From Rathayibacter rhapontici (lineage in GTDB: Bacteria; Actinomycetota; Actinomycetes; Actinomycetales; Microbacteriaceae): 64,000 nt of DNA. Below, one piece after another: positions 1-8,763 of this stretch. The stretch is from contig NZ_MUKN01000002.1 of assembly GCF_001995175.1 (NCBI RefSeq), forward strand, positions 1-64,000, written 5' to 3'. How positions within the stretch are numbered: position 1 is the first letter of the stretch; the number at the start of each line of letters is the position of its first letter. Position numbers and translations under genes: made by a program. The notes under the pieces are model-generated. The model saw only the letters and a list, made by a program, of their open reading frames with translations, was not told the DNA's origin and did not search any database.

Positions 1-15
1 GGGCGCCTGTCCACG

Positions 16-341
16 ACTGATCCGCCGCTCCAGGCGCATGGTCTCCTCGCCCGCAGCGTTGATCCGTCACGTACCGCCGCTTCGCGCCCGGCTCGGCGGT
101 CGTTCGTGACGGATGGACGCCTGACCGCGACTGATCCGCCGCTCGAGGCATGTGGTCTCCTCGCCCGCGGCGTTGATCCGTCGTGTACGGCCGCTTCGCG
201 CTCGGCTCGACGGCCTTCCCTGACGGATCATCGAAGCCAGACGCGGGAGTGGTTCGTCGCTCGGCGAGTGTGCTGTCGCACGAGTCGATCCGTCACGGAC
301 GGCCGCTGCGCGCGCGTTGCGGCGGCCGTTCGCGACGGATC
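16..341. repeat. Block of three hairpin repeats, downstream of the GntR gene
   Basis: Positions 1-357 hold no convincing gene. Three 54-55 bp hairpins lie at 61-114, 175-229 and 287-341. Each is bounded by GATCCGTC on the left and GACGGAT(C) on the right, with an inner G/C-rich inverted repeat such as ACCGCCG/CGGCGGT or ACGGCCGC/GCGGCCGT. The first two sit in a larger direct repeat of period 114 bp: ACTGATCCGCCGCTC recurs at 16 and 130. The last hairpin ends 17 bp beyond the stop of the minus-strand GntR gene, where it could end transcription. Related copies occur at 18.9-19.1 kb. Confidence 0.75.
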
Positions 342-357
342 GGCGGCAGACCCGGGG

Positions 358-1119
358 TCAGCGCTCGACGAGCGTGATCTCGAACGAGTACAGGTCCGGG
401 CGGTAGCAGTGCTGGCCGTACTCGACCGCGCGGCCCGAGCTGTCGAAGGCCGTGCGCCCCATCGTCAGCACGGCCGCGCCCTTGGGCAGGTCGAGCAGGC
501 GGCTCTCGGAGGCGGTGGCCGAGCGCGCGCCGATCCGCTGCTTCGCGACGCGCATCGTGACTCCGCGTCCGCGCAGCAGCTGGTACAGCCCGTGGCGCGC
601 GAGCGACTCCTCGTCCAGATCGACGAACGCCTCGGGCAGCACGTTGTCGAGGATCGCGAGCGGGACGCCGTCGGCCGAGCGCACGCGCTTGAGGTGCAGG
701 GTCGGGCTGCCGGCCGCGACGCCGAGCGCCTCGGCCGCCTTCTCGTCGGCGCCCTCGACGGACAAGGAGAGGAGCGTCGTCTCGGGCTTCTGCCCCGTGC
801 GCTCGAGGTCCTCGTAGAGGCTGGTCAGCTCGACGTTGCGGGTGACCCGGCCGTGGACGACCTGAGTGCCGATGCCGCGGCGGCGCACGAGCAGGCCCTT
901 GTCGACCAGCTCCTGGATCGCGCGGCGGATCGTGGGCCGCGACAGGCCGAGTCGGGCGCTGAGCGCCACCTCGTTCTCGAGGCGGGCGCCGGCCGGCAGC
1001 GTCTCGTCGAGGATCGCCTTCTCGAGCAGGTTCGAGACCTGGTAGTAGAGCGGCACCGGACCGGAGCGGTCGAGCCCGAGGAAGAAGTCGGGGGGCAGCA
1101 TCTGCTCGTCCTGGGGCAT
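358..1119 (-). CDS. GntR/HutC-family transcriptional regulator with UTRA domain
   Basis: A ligand-responsive DNA-binding repressor or activator of about 253 residues. Residues 10-75 form a GntR winged helix with the typical 'PLYYQV..LLE.AI' start and 'RLGLSRPTIRRAIQELVDKG' recognition segment. Residues 90-250 match a UTRA effector domain, which binds small sugars or their phosphates in this family. The ATG at 1119 is preferred over one 30 bases upstream, because it follows a purine-rich GAGCGGAG stretch and the upstream one lacks a good ribosome site. The gene diverges from the transaldolase-like gene, and a palindrome lies between them. It probably regulates itself, that gene and the sugar genes at 19-26 kb. 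Confidence 0.9.
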   Translation of the reverse strand: MPQDEQMLPPDFFLGLDRSGPVPLYYQVSNLLEKAILDETLPAGARLENEVALSARLGLSRPTIRRAIQELVDKGLLVRRRGIGTQVVHGRVTRNVELTSLYEDLERTGQKPETTLLSLSVEGADEKAAEALGVAAGSPTLHLKRVRSADGVPLAILDNVLPEAFVDLDEESLARHGLYQLLRGRGVTMRVAKQRIGARSATASESRLLDLPKGAAVLTMGRTAFDSSGRAVEYGQHCYRPDLYSFEITLVER

Positions 1120-1197
1120 GGGCTCCGCTCTCGCTCGTCGGTGTCCCATCCTGACATATCGGCCGATTGTCGGGTCGCGCGAGCATCAGAAAGACAG

Positions 1198-1211
1198 TAT
1201 GTTAGGACATA
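1198..1211. promoter_or_regulatory. Candidate GntR operator
   Basis: TATGTTAGGACATA is a palindrome with ATGT/ACAT arms around four bases and contains the GTN4AC core typical of HutC-type GntR sites. It lies in the divergent promoter region between the GntR gene and the transaldolase-like gene. Similar sites lie at 22346-22357 and 26615-26630. Confidence 0.6.
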
Positions 1212-1263
1212 AGGACGAAGGCGCCCCGCTCTGGTCCTCCTGCCCCGTCGAGAGAGAGCCTCC

Positions 1264-2358
1264 ATGAGCACCGTCCGGACCACCAGCGACACCAGCACCC
1301 CGCTCGCCCGGGCGGCGCAGGCGAGTCCGACGAGTCTCTGGAACGACTCGGCGGACCTCTCGGAGCTGACCCGGTCGATCGGGTTCGGCGCCGTCGGCGC
1401 GACCTGCAACCCGGTCATCGCCTACACGACCATCCGGAAGAACCTCGACGTCTGGGGCCCGCGCCTGGCCGAGCTGGCCGCCGAGCACCCCACGCTGGGC
1501 GAGAGCGCTCTGGGCTGGCTCGCGATCGAGGAGATGTCGGTCCAGGCCGCCGAGCTGCTCCTCCCCGCCTTCCGCGAGAGCGGCGGCCGCAACGGCCGGC
1601 TCTCGGTGCAGACCGACCCGCGCCTGCACCGCGACGCCGACGCCCTCGTCGAGCAGGCCGTGCACTTCTCGCACCTCGCCGAGAACATCATCGTGAAGAT
1701 CCCCGCGACGAAGGTCGGCATCGAGGCCATCGAGAAGGCCACCCGCCGCGGAGTGAGCATCAACGCGACCGTCTCGTTCACCGTCGCCCAGGCGGTCGCC
1801 GTGGCCGAGGCGATCGAGCGCGGTCTCGACGCCCGCGCCTCCGACGGCGAGCCCGAGCGCGAGTTCGGCAGCGTCGTCACCATCATGGGCGGGCGCCTGG
1901 ACGACTGGCTGAAGGCCTCGGCCGCCGCCGACCGCCTGCTCCTCGACCCCGGCTACCTCGAGTGGGGCGGCGTCGCCGCGCTGAAGGAGGCGTACCGGAT
2001 CTTCCAGGAGCGCGGCTACCGCTCCCGGATCCTGTCGGCCGCGTTCCGCAACCACCTGCAGTGGTCGGAGCTCGTCGGCGGCGACCTCGTGGTCTCGCCG
2101 CCCTTCGAGTGGCAGCTGCTCATCAACGAGAACGGCATCGAAGCCGAGCCCGACCGCATCGACGTCCCGGTGCCGCCGCAGATCCTCGCGACGCTGCTCG
2201 AGCGCCTCCCCGAGTTCCGCCGCGCCTACCTCGAGGACGGCATGACGATCGACGAGTTCGACTCGTTCGGAGCCACTCGCCGGACCCTCCGCCAGTTCCT
2301 GGACGCCGACGCGCAGCTCGACGCGCTCGTGCGGGACATCCTGCTCCCGGTGATCTGA
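1264..2358 (+). CDS. Transaldolase-family protein
   Basis: A 364-residue TIM-barrel aldolase of the transaldolase superfamily. 'TCNPVI' at 47-52 corresponds to the family's TSNPT segment, and 'ENIIVKIPATK' places the Schiff-base lysine near K145. Later strands carry 'SINATVSFT'. It is longer than short transaldolases and differs from the pentose-phosphate enzyme, so the substrate may be another sugar phosphate. ATG 1264 follows a GAGAGAG ribosome site. It sits opposite the GntR regulator with a shared operator. The site is also found at the sugar importer and isomerase genes, which suggests a late step in the same sugar or polyol pathway. The exact substrate is unknown. Confidence 0.85.
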   Translation: MSTVRTTSDTSTPLARAAQASPTSLWNDSADLSELTRSIGFGAVGATCNPVIAYTTIRKNLDVWGPRLAELAAEHPTLGESALGWLAIEEMSVQAAELLLPAFRESGGRNGRLSVQTDPRLHRDADALVEQAVHFSHLAENIIVKIPATKVGIEAIEKATRRGVSINATVSFTVAQAVAVAEAIERGLDARASDGEPEREFGSVVTIMGGRLDDWLKASAAADRLLLDPGYLEWGGVAALKEAYRIFQERGYRSRILSAAFRNHLQWSELVGGDLVVSPPFEWQLLINENGIEAEPDRIDVPVPPQILATLLERLPEFRRAYLEDGMTIDEFDSFGATRRTLRQFLDADAQLDALVRDILLPVI

Positions 2359-2364
2359 GCCGTC

Positions 2365-2787
2365 GTGCCGGACCACCAGGACGAGAGCGTCACCTTCCGC
2401 TCGCGCCGCTGGGTGCGTCCGGAGGACTTGAACGCGCACGGCAGCCTCTTCGGCGGCAGCCTGCTGCGCTGGATCGACGAGGAGGCCGCGATCTACGCGA
2501 TCCTCCAGCTCGGCAACCCGCGCGCCGTGACGAAGTACATCTCCGAGATCGACTTCGTCTCCTCCGCCGTGCTGGGCGACCTGATCGAGATGGGCCTGCG
2601 CGCCACGTCCTTCGGCCGGACCTCTCTGACGATGCGCGCGGAGGTGCGCAACATGATCACCCGGCGCAGCATCCTCGTCATCGAGCGCCTCGTGTTCGTG
2701 AGCCTCGGCGACGACGGCCGGCCCGCTCCGCACGGCTACGACACGATCACCTACGACCGCGACCGGCTGCCGGTGGGTGCCGCGTGA
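2365..2787 (+). CDS. Acyl-CoA thioesterase, hotdog fold
   Basis: A 140-residue single-hotdog protein resembling YciA/ACOT acyl-CoA thioesterases, which hydrolyse acyl-CoA to free acid and CoA in the cytosol. The diagnostic helix 'NAHGSLFGGSLLRWIDEEA' carries the usual N/H start and the D-E pair. The start is GTG, six bases after the transaldolase stop. The stop overlaps the next gene in a GTGA junction, so the three genes are probably co-transcribed and translationally coupled. The link to the sugar genes may be only positional. Confidence 0.85.
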   Translation: MPDHQDESVTFRSRRWVRPEDLNAHGSLFGGSLLRWIDEEAAIYAILQLGNPRAVTKYISEIDFVSSAVLGDLIEMGLRATSFGRTSLTMRAEVRNMITRRSILVIERLVFVSLGDDGRPAPHGYDTITYDRDRLPVGAA

Positions 2788-4055
2788 CCGGCTGGCGGAT
2801 CCGCGACCACCACTCCGACGACGTCGACGGCGTGCTGCGCCTTTGGGAGCAGGTGAACGCCTCCGAGGCCAGGCCCGTCTACAACCTCGCCGAGGTGCTG
2901 GCGTCGTGCGCGAAGGACCACGCCGTCGTCGCGCTGGTCGACGACCGGGTGGTGGGGGCGGCGGTCGGCCGCGCCGCGCACGCCCAGGGCTGGGTGGTGT
3001 TCCTGGCGACGGCTCCCGAGCACCGGGGCCGAGGGATCGGCTCCGCGCTGCTCGCGGCACTTGAGTCGCGGATGGCGCCCGCCGGCATCTCGAAGCTGTC
3101 GGCGCTGATGCCCGCGGCCGAGACCCGCGTGGGCGCGTTCCTCCGCCAGGGCTTCGAGGTGGGGCAGAACCTGCACTACTTCGAGCGGCGCGTGCCGGTG
3201 CAGGGGGAGGAGCTGCGGCTGCTCGCCGAGCTCGGCGGCCGCGTGCTGCCGCGCGGCCTGTGGGACGCGGTCGGCGGCATGACCGCCGAGAAGGAGCTGC
3301 TGGAGCGCCGGTTGGTGATGCCTCTGGCGCGGCCGGGTCTCGCCGAGCGCTACGGAGTCGCCCCGCCGCGCTCCGTGGTCCTCTTCGGCCCGCCCGGCAC
3401 CGGCAAGACCACCTTCGCGAAGGCCATCGCCTCGCGCCTGGAGTGGTCGTTCGTCGAGGTGTTCCCCTCGCGGCTCGCCGCCGATCCGGCCGGTCTCGCG
3501 GGCGGCCTCCGCCAGACCTTCGAGGCGATCGCCGGACTCGAGCGCGCGGTCGTGTTCCTCGACGAGGTCGAGGAGATCGCCTCGCACCGGCAGGGCGAGC
3601 CGCCCTCGCCCATGCAGGGCGTGACGAACGAGCTGCTGAAGCTGATCCCCGCCTTCCGCGAGCAGCCCGACCGGCTGCTGATCTGCGCCACGAACTTCAT
3701 CCGCGCGATCGACTCGGCGTTCCTGCGCCACGGCCGCTTCGACTACGTGATCCCGATCGGCCTGCCCGACGCCGAGGCCCGCCGCGCCATCTGGGCGCGC
3801 TACATCCCCGCCGCCGCGGTCGTCGACGTCGACGTGCTCGTCGAGCGCACCGAGGGCTTCTCGCCGGCCGACATCGAGTACGCGGCGCGGAAGGCGTCGC
3901 AGACGGCACTGGAGTCGGCGGTCTACTCGGGCGCCGACGACTCCGGCCCGTCGACCGACGACTACGCGGCGGCGATCGCCTCGACCCGGGCGACGGTGTC
4001 GCCGCAGGTCGCCGCGGAGTTCCTGGAGGACATCGTCAGCCTCGGACGCGTCTGA
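2784..4055 (+). CDS. GNAT acetyltransferase fused to an AAA+ ATPase
   Basis: A 423-residue two-domain protein. Residues 1-140 form a GNAT N-acetyltransferase with the acetyl-CoA motif 'APEHRGRGIGSALL' at about 77-90. Residues 155-423 are an AAA+ ATPase with Walker A GPPGTGKT (202-209), Walker B VVFLDEVEEI (257-266), and 'ATNFIRAIDSAFLRHGRFD' as sensor 1 plus the arginine-containing second region of homology. The ATPase is of the CDC48/FtsH-like classic type but has no protease or N-domain. The start is GTG, overlapping the thioesterase stop. The open frame continues upstream without a break, but only this start gives GNAT residue 1. Its role is unknown; acetylation coupled to substrate remodelling is one possibility. 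Confidence 0.85.
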   Translation: MTGWRIRDHHSDDVDGVLRLWEQVNASEARPVYNLAEVLASCAKDHAVVALVDDRVVGAAVGRAAHAQGWVVFLATAPEHRGRGIGSALLAALESRMAPAGISKLSALMPAAETRVGAFLRQGFEVGQNLHYFERRVPVQGEELRLLAELGGRVLPRGLWDAVGGMTAEKELLERRLVMPLARPGLAERYGVAPPRSVVLFGPPGTGKTTFAKAIASRLEWSFVEVFPSRLAADPAGLAGGLRQTFEAIAGLERAVVFLDEVEEIASHRQGEPPSPMQGVTNELLKLIPAFREQPDRLLICATNFIRAIDSAFLRHGRFDYVIPIGLPDAEARRAIWARYIPAAAVVDVDVLVERTEGFSPADIEYAARKASQTALESAVYSGADDSGPSTDDYAAAIASTRATVSPQVAAEFLEDIVSLGRV

Positions 4056-4096
4056 CGCCGGGCCCTCGGAGGTCGGCGGTCACGCGCCGCGCCGGG

Positions 4097-6058
4097 TCAG
4101 CACGCGCAGGAGTCGTGCCCGTCGCCGCAGTGGCAGCTCGCGGCGCCCGAGTGGCAGCTGCCGTGCGCGGGGACGGGAGCGGGCACGTCGAGGGTCGGGT
4201 TCGTGTCGAAGAAGCCGTGCGGCACGAGCGAGAAACCCGTGCTGTCGACGGGCATGATCGGCCAGTCCTCGGTCCGCGGGAAGTGGGTGAGGCCGAACGT
4301 GTGCCAGACGACGATGTCCTGACCGTCGATGTCGGCGTCGCGCTCGATCCACCGGTCGATCGTCCCGAAGCCGTCGTTCTGGTTGACGAGCTCGCCCGAC
4401 GGGTACCGCTCGGTGGGCGAGTACCGCGTGACCCACAGGTCGTGCGTCGTGAAGGCGGCGCGGCGTGCGATCGACGACTCCGGATCAGCGAGGAGGCTCG
4501 GCTGCCCCTCCGGCCGGAGGATGTATCCGACCGGCTTGCCCACGACGTTGCGCACCTCGGGGTTCACGATGTGCCAGGCGCGGCCCTTCTTGCCGTCGGC
4601 GTCGCGCACTCCGTCCTGCTCGGTCGTCAGCCGGCGCGTCGCCAGGGTGAACCCGTTGCCGTACGGGTTCGCGTCCGAGATCGGCACGCGCTTCGCCTCG
4701 AGCTCGTCGACGGCGTTGCGCACGCCGTCGAGCGTCATGTCGAGCCGGGCCGAGAAGAGGTGCTGGTGGTAGGGCGCGCCGATGCCGGGAGCGATCTCGG
4801 AGGCCCAGGGGTAGTCGCTGCCGTCGGGCTGCGCTCCTGGATACGCGGAGGCGAACACGACTCCGGTCGCCTTGCACTCCAGTTCGATGCGGCCGTCGAG
4901 GTAGAAGTGCCAGTAGAAGCCGTAGTCGTAGTTGCCGACGGTGATGAAGAAGGACACGACCAGGCGACGATTCCGTCGCACGTCGGTCGAGTGGTAGTAC
5001 TCGTCCGTGTGCTTCCAGAGGATCGAGGCGTCCTCCTCGTGCATGCAGATCGCGTTGCGGATCGTCTGCGGTCGGCCGTCGGTCGCAGCGATCGTGGCGT
5101 CGAAGTAGCGGATCTCGCCGAGGCAGTCGCAGCCGAGCGCCAGCGAGTTGGCCGACTTGCCGAGCGAGTACTCGCCCGCGTCGAAGTAGTTCTGCCAGAA
5201 CCGCACGGGACTCGGATCGCCGTAGGGCACGACCATCTCGGCGATCGACGCCCGGTGCGCGATCGGGCGGTGGCGCTCGCCGTCGGTGAAGCCGATCTCG
5301 TGCAGCGTCAGGCCCTCCACCTGGTTGAAGCCGATCCGGAAGCGCCACTTCTCCCACTCGACGACGTCGCCGTCGACCTGGAAGCTCGGCCCCTCGGGCT
5401 GGGTGATCACGAGGGGCTTCTGCGTGCGGCGCGGCTCCGGCAGTTCCTCGGGGCGGTGGAAGTTGTAGCGCTCCCGGGGGATGTCGAAGACCGTGTCGTC
5501 GATCAGCTTCACCACCTCGCCGGTCACCAGGTCGACGTACGCGACGATCCCGTCGATCGGATGCGCCCACGCGTTGTCGTCGGCGTCGAGCTGGAGGAAC
5601 GCCAGGCAGCGCACGATCCGCCGACCGTCCTCGCCGGGGAGGCCGAAGCGCCCCGCCGACAGCGCCGAGATGCGCACGAGCGAGACGTCCTCGATGCCGC
5701 GCAGGCGCATGCCGGCGACCCAGCCCTCGTGGGCGCGCAGCAGCTCCTCGATCCGGTCGAACTCCTCCAGGACGATCGGCGGCTGACCCTCTTCGGTGAC
5801 GTCGACGGTGCGCCGGGACTCGAGACGGCTCGCGGTGAGGTCGGTGGTGACCTCCGACACGGTGCCGTCCCTCCGGTCGAGCAGCACGCTGCCCACCCGT
5901 CGGGTGGTGGCCGTCCCGTCCAGGACGGAGGACTTCTCGGGCTCGATGAGGTTGACGAGCATGAACGCCGTGGCGTCCTCGTCGAAGCCGTCGGAGAGGA
6001 CGAGTCGGCGGTTCAGGTCGATCTCATCGGCGGTCAGTCGGTCGAGCGGATGCGTCAT
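4097..6058 (-). CDS. Copper-containing primary amine oxidase
   Basis: A 653-residue quinoprotein that converts primary amines to aldehydes, ammonia and H2O2. The TPQ precursor tyrosine is Y377 in 'VGNYDYGF', the catalytic base D293 in 'YFDAGEYSLG', and the copper ligands are H431 and H433 in 'PYHQHLF' plus H592 in 'LTHFPRTEDWP'. The length suits bacterial cytosolic enzymes such as those of Arthrobacter, and no signal peptide is seen. The last 20 residues carry five Cys and three His (ending 'SCHCGDGHDSCAC'), a possible extra metal site. ATG 6058 follows GGAG. It is the last gene of the six-gene minus-strand operon, 25 bp after the aldehyde dehydrogenase that would take its product. Confidence 0.95.
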   Translation of the reverse strand: MTHPLDRLTADEIDLNRRLVLSDGFDEDATAFMLVNLIEPEKSSVLDGTATTRRVGSVLLDRRDGTVSEVTTDLTASRLESRRTVDVTEEGQPPIVLEEFDRIEELLRAHEGWVAGMRLRGIEDVSLVRISALSAGRFGLPGEDGRRIVRCLAFLQLDADDNAWAHPIDGIVAYVDLVTGEVVKLIDDTVFDIPRERYNFHRPEELPEPRRTQKPLVITQPEGPSFQVDGDVVEWEKWRFRIGFNQVEGLTLHEIGFTDGERHRPIAHRASIAEMVVPYGDPSPVRFWQNYFDAGEYSLGKSANSLALGCDCLGEIRYFDATIAATDGRPQTIRNAICMHEEDASILWKHTDEYYHSTDVRRNRRLVVSFFITVGNYDYGFYWHFYLDGRIELECKATGVVFASAYPGAQPDGSDYPWASEIAPGIGAPYHQHLFSARLDMTLDGVRNAVDELEAKRVPISDANPYGNGFTLATRRLTTEQDGVRDADGKKGRAWHIVNPEVRNVVGKPVGYILRPEGQPSLLADPESSIARRAAFTTHDLWVTRYSPTERYPSGELVNQNDGFGTIDRWIERDADIDGQDIVVWHTFGLTHFPRTEDWPIMPVDSTGFSLVPHGFFDTNPTLDVPAPVPAHGSCHSGAASCHCGDGHDSCAC

Positions 6059-6083
6059 GGTGTCTCCGGAAAGGGTGTCGGGC

Positions 6084-7571
6084 TCAGCGCCCGGCGAACC
6101 AGGTGGTCTTGAGGGCGGTGTAGTTGTCGAGGGCGTGCAGCGAGAGGTCGCGCCCGGACCCGGACTGCTTGGTGCCGCCGAAGGGAGTCACGACGTCGAG
6201 CGCATCGACGGTGTTGACCGAGACGGTGCCCGCTCGGAGCGCCTTCGAGACGCGGAGCGCCCGGTGGACGCTGTCCGTGAAGACCGAGGCGGCGAGGCCG
6301 TAGACGCTGTCGTTGGCGAGGCGGACGGCTTCGTCCTCGTCGTCGAACGCGGCGATCGCCAGCACGGGGCCGAAGATCTCCTCCCGCCACAGGGCGCTGT
6401 CGAAGGGGGCGTCGGCGAACACGGTCGGCTCGAGGTGGAAGCCTCCGGATGTTCCGGCCGGCGCGCCTCCTCCGGTGACGAGGCGGGCGACGGAGCGGGC
6501 GGCGTCGAGGTGCTCGCGCACGCGAGCGAGCTGCCCCGCGCTGACCAGGGGCCCCATGGCCGTCCCGGGGTCGAGCGGATCGCCGACGCTCATCGCGCGG
6601 GCGCGGGCCGCGATGCGGTCCGTGAGGTCGTCGACGATCGAGCGCTGCACCAGGAGGCGGGAGTTCGCGGAGCAGACCTGGCCGCTGCACGTGAAGATCC
6701 CGGCGACGGCGGCGTCGGCGACCGCGTCCAGGTCGGCGACGTCGTCGAAGACGAGGTTGGCGCTCTTGCCGCCGCACTCGAGCTGGATCGCCTTCATGTT
6801 GGACCGGCTCGAGTACTCGAGGAACTTCTTGCCGATCGCGGTCGATCCGGTGAACGCGATCACGTCGACGTCGTCGTGCAGGCCGAGGGCCTGACCGGCT
6901 TCGTGGCCGTAGCCCGGCACCACGTTGAGCACTCCGGCGGGCAGCCCGGCGGCCGTCGCGAGCTCGGCCAGGCGCAGTGCCGACAGCGGAGTCTCCTCGG
7001 CGGGCTTCAGCACGACGCTGTTCCCCGCGGCCAGCGCGGGAGCGAGCTTCCAGATCGCCGTCTCGAGGGGGTAGTTCCACGGCACGACCGCGCCGACGAC
7101 TCCGACCGGCTCACGGGTGACGACGGCGAGATCCGTACCGCCCGTCGGGGCGACCTCTCCGTAGACCTTGTCGACGGCCTCGGCGTACCACTGCAGGATC
7201 GCGGCGCTGCCGGGGACGTCGATGCTCGTGGTGTCCGAGATGAGCTTGCCGCCGTCGAGGGAGTCGAGGAGGGCGAGCTCGTCGGACGCGTCGCGGATCG
7301 CCTCGGCGACCGCGAGCAGCACGCGCTTGCGCTCGGCCGGAGCGGCTCGCGACCACACGCCGGACTCGAACGAGCGCCGTGCGGCCGTCACCGCCCGGTC
7401 GATCTCGGCCGCGCGCCCGCGGGCGACGCGGGCGATCACCGCTCCCGTCGCGGGGTTCACGGTGTCGAACGTCTCCCCGTCGGAGGCGTCGACGAAGGCT
7501 CCGTCGATGTAGGCGCGGGTGCGCGGCTCGAGGGTCTCGGCGAGGCGCTGCCAGTCAGCGTGCGTGTGCAT
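6084..7571 (-). CDS. NAD(P)-dependent aldehyde dehydrogenase
   Basis: A 495-residue enzyme oxidising an aldehyde to its acid. Landmarks are 'PWNYP' near 164-168 (oxyanion Asn), 'LKPAEETP' for cofactor binding, 'FTGST' at 240-244, the general base E265 in 'LECGGKS' and the nucleophile C300 in 'GQVCSAN'. The closest groups are PuuC, betaine-aldehyde and aminobutyraldehyde dehydrogenases. ATG 7571 follows AGGAG inside the end of the M20 gene, overlapping it by 17 bp. Beside a copper amine oxidase it probably removes the aminoaldehyde or aryl/alkyl aldehyde released there. The substrate cannot be fixed from sequence. Confidence 0.93.
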   Translation of the reverse strand: MHTHADWQRLAETLEPRTRAYIDGAFVDASDGETFDTVNPATGAVIARVARGRAAEIDRAVTAARRSFESGVWSRAAPAERKRVLLAVAEAIRDASDELALLDSLDGGKLISDTTSIDVPGSAAILQWYAEAVDKVYGEVAPTGGTDLAVVTREPVGVVGAVVPWNYPLETAIWKLAPALAAGNSVVLKPAEETPLSALRLAELATAAGLPAGVLNVVPGYGHEAGQALGLHDDVDVIAFTGSTAIGKKFLEYSSRSNMKAIQLECGGKSANLVFDDVADLDAVADAAVAGIFTCSGQVCSANSRLLVQRSIVDDLTDRIAARARAMSVGDPLDPGTAMGPLVSAGQLARVREHLDAARSVARLVTGGGAPAGTSGGFHLEPTVFADAPFDSALWREEIFGPVLAIAAFDDEDEAVRLANDSVYGLAASVFTDSVHRALRVSKALRAGTVSVNTVDALDVVTPFGGTKQSGSGRDLSLHALDNYTALKTTWFAGR

Positions 7572-8763
7572 GTGCGGTCTCCTGGTCGAGGTCGAGCGGG
7601 TCGGGATGCGGCGGGTCGAGGAGGGCGTCGACGATCGTCTGCGCCAGGAGCAGCGCTCCGTCGAGCGCGGCGCGGTCGCCCGCCGGACGGACCGTCGCCT
7701 CCGCGAACTCCGCCTGATGGTTCACGGCGGGAGCGGAGTCGATGCCGAGGTAGGGGTGCAGGGCGCGGATCCTGCGCGACACGTTCCCCATGTCGGTCGA
7801 GGCGGTGTTCATCCCGGGTGGACGCGTCTCGTCGGCGTCCATGTCGCGGCCGATCGCGGCGGCGTTCGCGGCGAAGGCGGCGGCGAGGGCGTCGTCGGTG
7901 CGGAACTCCGAGTAGCGGGGGCTCGTCTCGCGGATGTCGATCGTGCAGCCGGTGGCGAGGGCGCCGGCCTCGAAGCAGGCGGTGACCCGGCCGAACGCGG
8001 TCTCCAGCTCCTCGAGCGTCGCCGCGCGGACGTACCAGCTGCCCAGCGAGGAGCCGGGGACCGCGTTGGGGGCCGTGCCCGCTTCACGGACGACGCCGTG
8101 CACGCGGACTGCCGACGGGAGATGCTGGCGGAGCAGCCCGATCGCGACCTGCGCGACGGTGAAGGCGTCCGCCGCGTTGATCCCCAGCGTCGGGTAGGCC
8201 GACGCGTGCGAGGCGCGTCCCGTGTACTCCACGTCGAAGTGCGCGACGGCGAGCGGCCGCGCGAAGAGCGCGTCGGCCGGGCCGGGGTGGATCATCATCG
8301 CGAGTTCGACGTCGTCGAACACTCCCGCCTCGAGCAGGTGGATCTTGCCGCCGCCGCCCTCCTCCGCAGGCGTGCCGATCACCTGCACGACGGCGTCGAG
8401 CGCTCCCGCCAGGGGGACGAGCGCCGCGGCCGCGCCGACCGCAGCCGCAGCGATGATGTTGTGGCCGCACGCGTGGCCGAGCCCCGCGAGCGCGTCGTAC
8501 TCGGCGACGACCGCGACGGTGCGCGCACCGCTGCCGGCCGAGGCCACGAACGCGGTCTCGAGTCCTCCCGCGCCGCGGGTGACGGTCATTCCGAGGCGCT
8601 CCAGCTCGTCCGCGAGCAGAGCGGCGGAGGCGTGCTCGTTCCACGCCGTCTCGGGGGCGGCGTGGAGCGCGCGGCTCACTGCGATGATCCCGTCGCGGCG
8701 GTCCCGGATCGTCGCGGCGACCCGTCCCTTGAGGCCGGCCGCCCGGGCCGCCGGGTCACTCAT
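7555..8763 (-). CDS. M20-family amidohydrolase (AbgB/PM20D2-like)
   Basis: A 402-residue metal-dependent amidase or aminoacylase. The metal site is visible in 'EYDALAGLGHACGHN' at 88-102 (D90, H97, C99, H101) and in 'TPAEEGGGGK', which carries the catalytic Glu pair. This arrangement is that of the AbgB/PM20D2 branch, which hydrolyses N-acyl or aminoacyl amides. Its stop overlaps the aldehyde dehydrogenase start, and its own start overlaps the end of the DUF1028 gene by 8 bp. In this operon it could release a primary amine for the amine oxidase; that order is inferred. Confidence 0.9.
   Translation of the reverse strand: MSDPAARAAGLKGRVAATIRDRRDGIIAVSRALHAAPETAWNEHASAALLADELERLGMTVTRGAGGLETAFVASAGSGARTVAVVAEYDALAGLGHACGHNIIAAAAVGAAAALVPLAGALDAVVQVIGTPAEEGGGGKIHLLEAGVFDDVELAMMIHPGPADALFARPLAVAHFDVEYTGRASHASAYPTLGINAADAFTVAQVAIGLLRQHLPSAVRVHGVVREAGTAPNAVPGSSLGSWYVRAATLEELETAFGRVTACFEAGALATGCTIDIRETSPRYSEFRTDDALAAAFAANAAAIGRDMDADETRPPGMNTASTDMGNVSRRIRALHPYLGIDSAPAVNHQAEFAEATVRPAGDRAALDGALLLAQTIVDALLDPPHPDPLDLDQETAHAHAR

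Noticed and set aside
3260-6112. 950-codon + strand open frame across the GNAT-AAA and amine oxidase genes
   Set aside because: It crosses two real genes in other frames, has no conserved motif, and its composition is that of a shadow frame.
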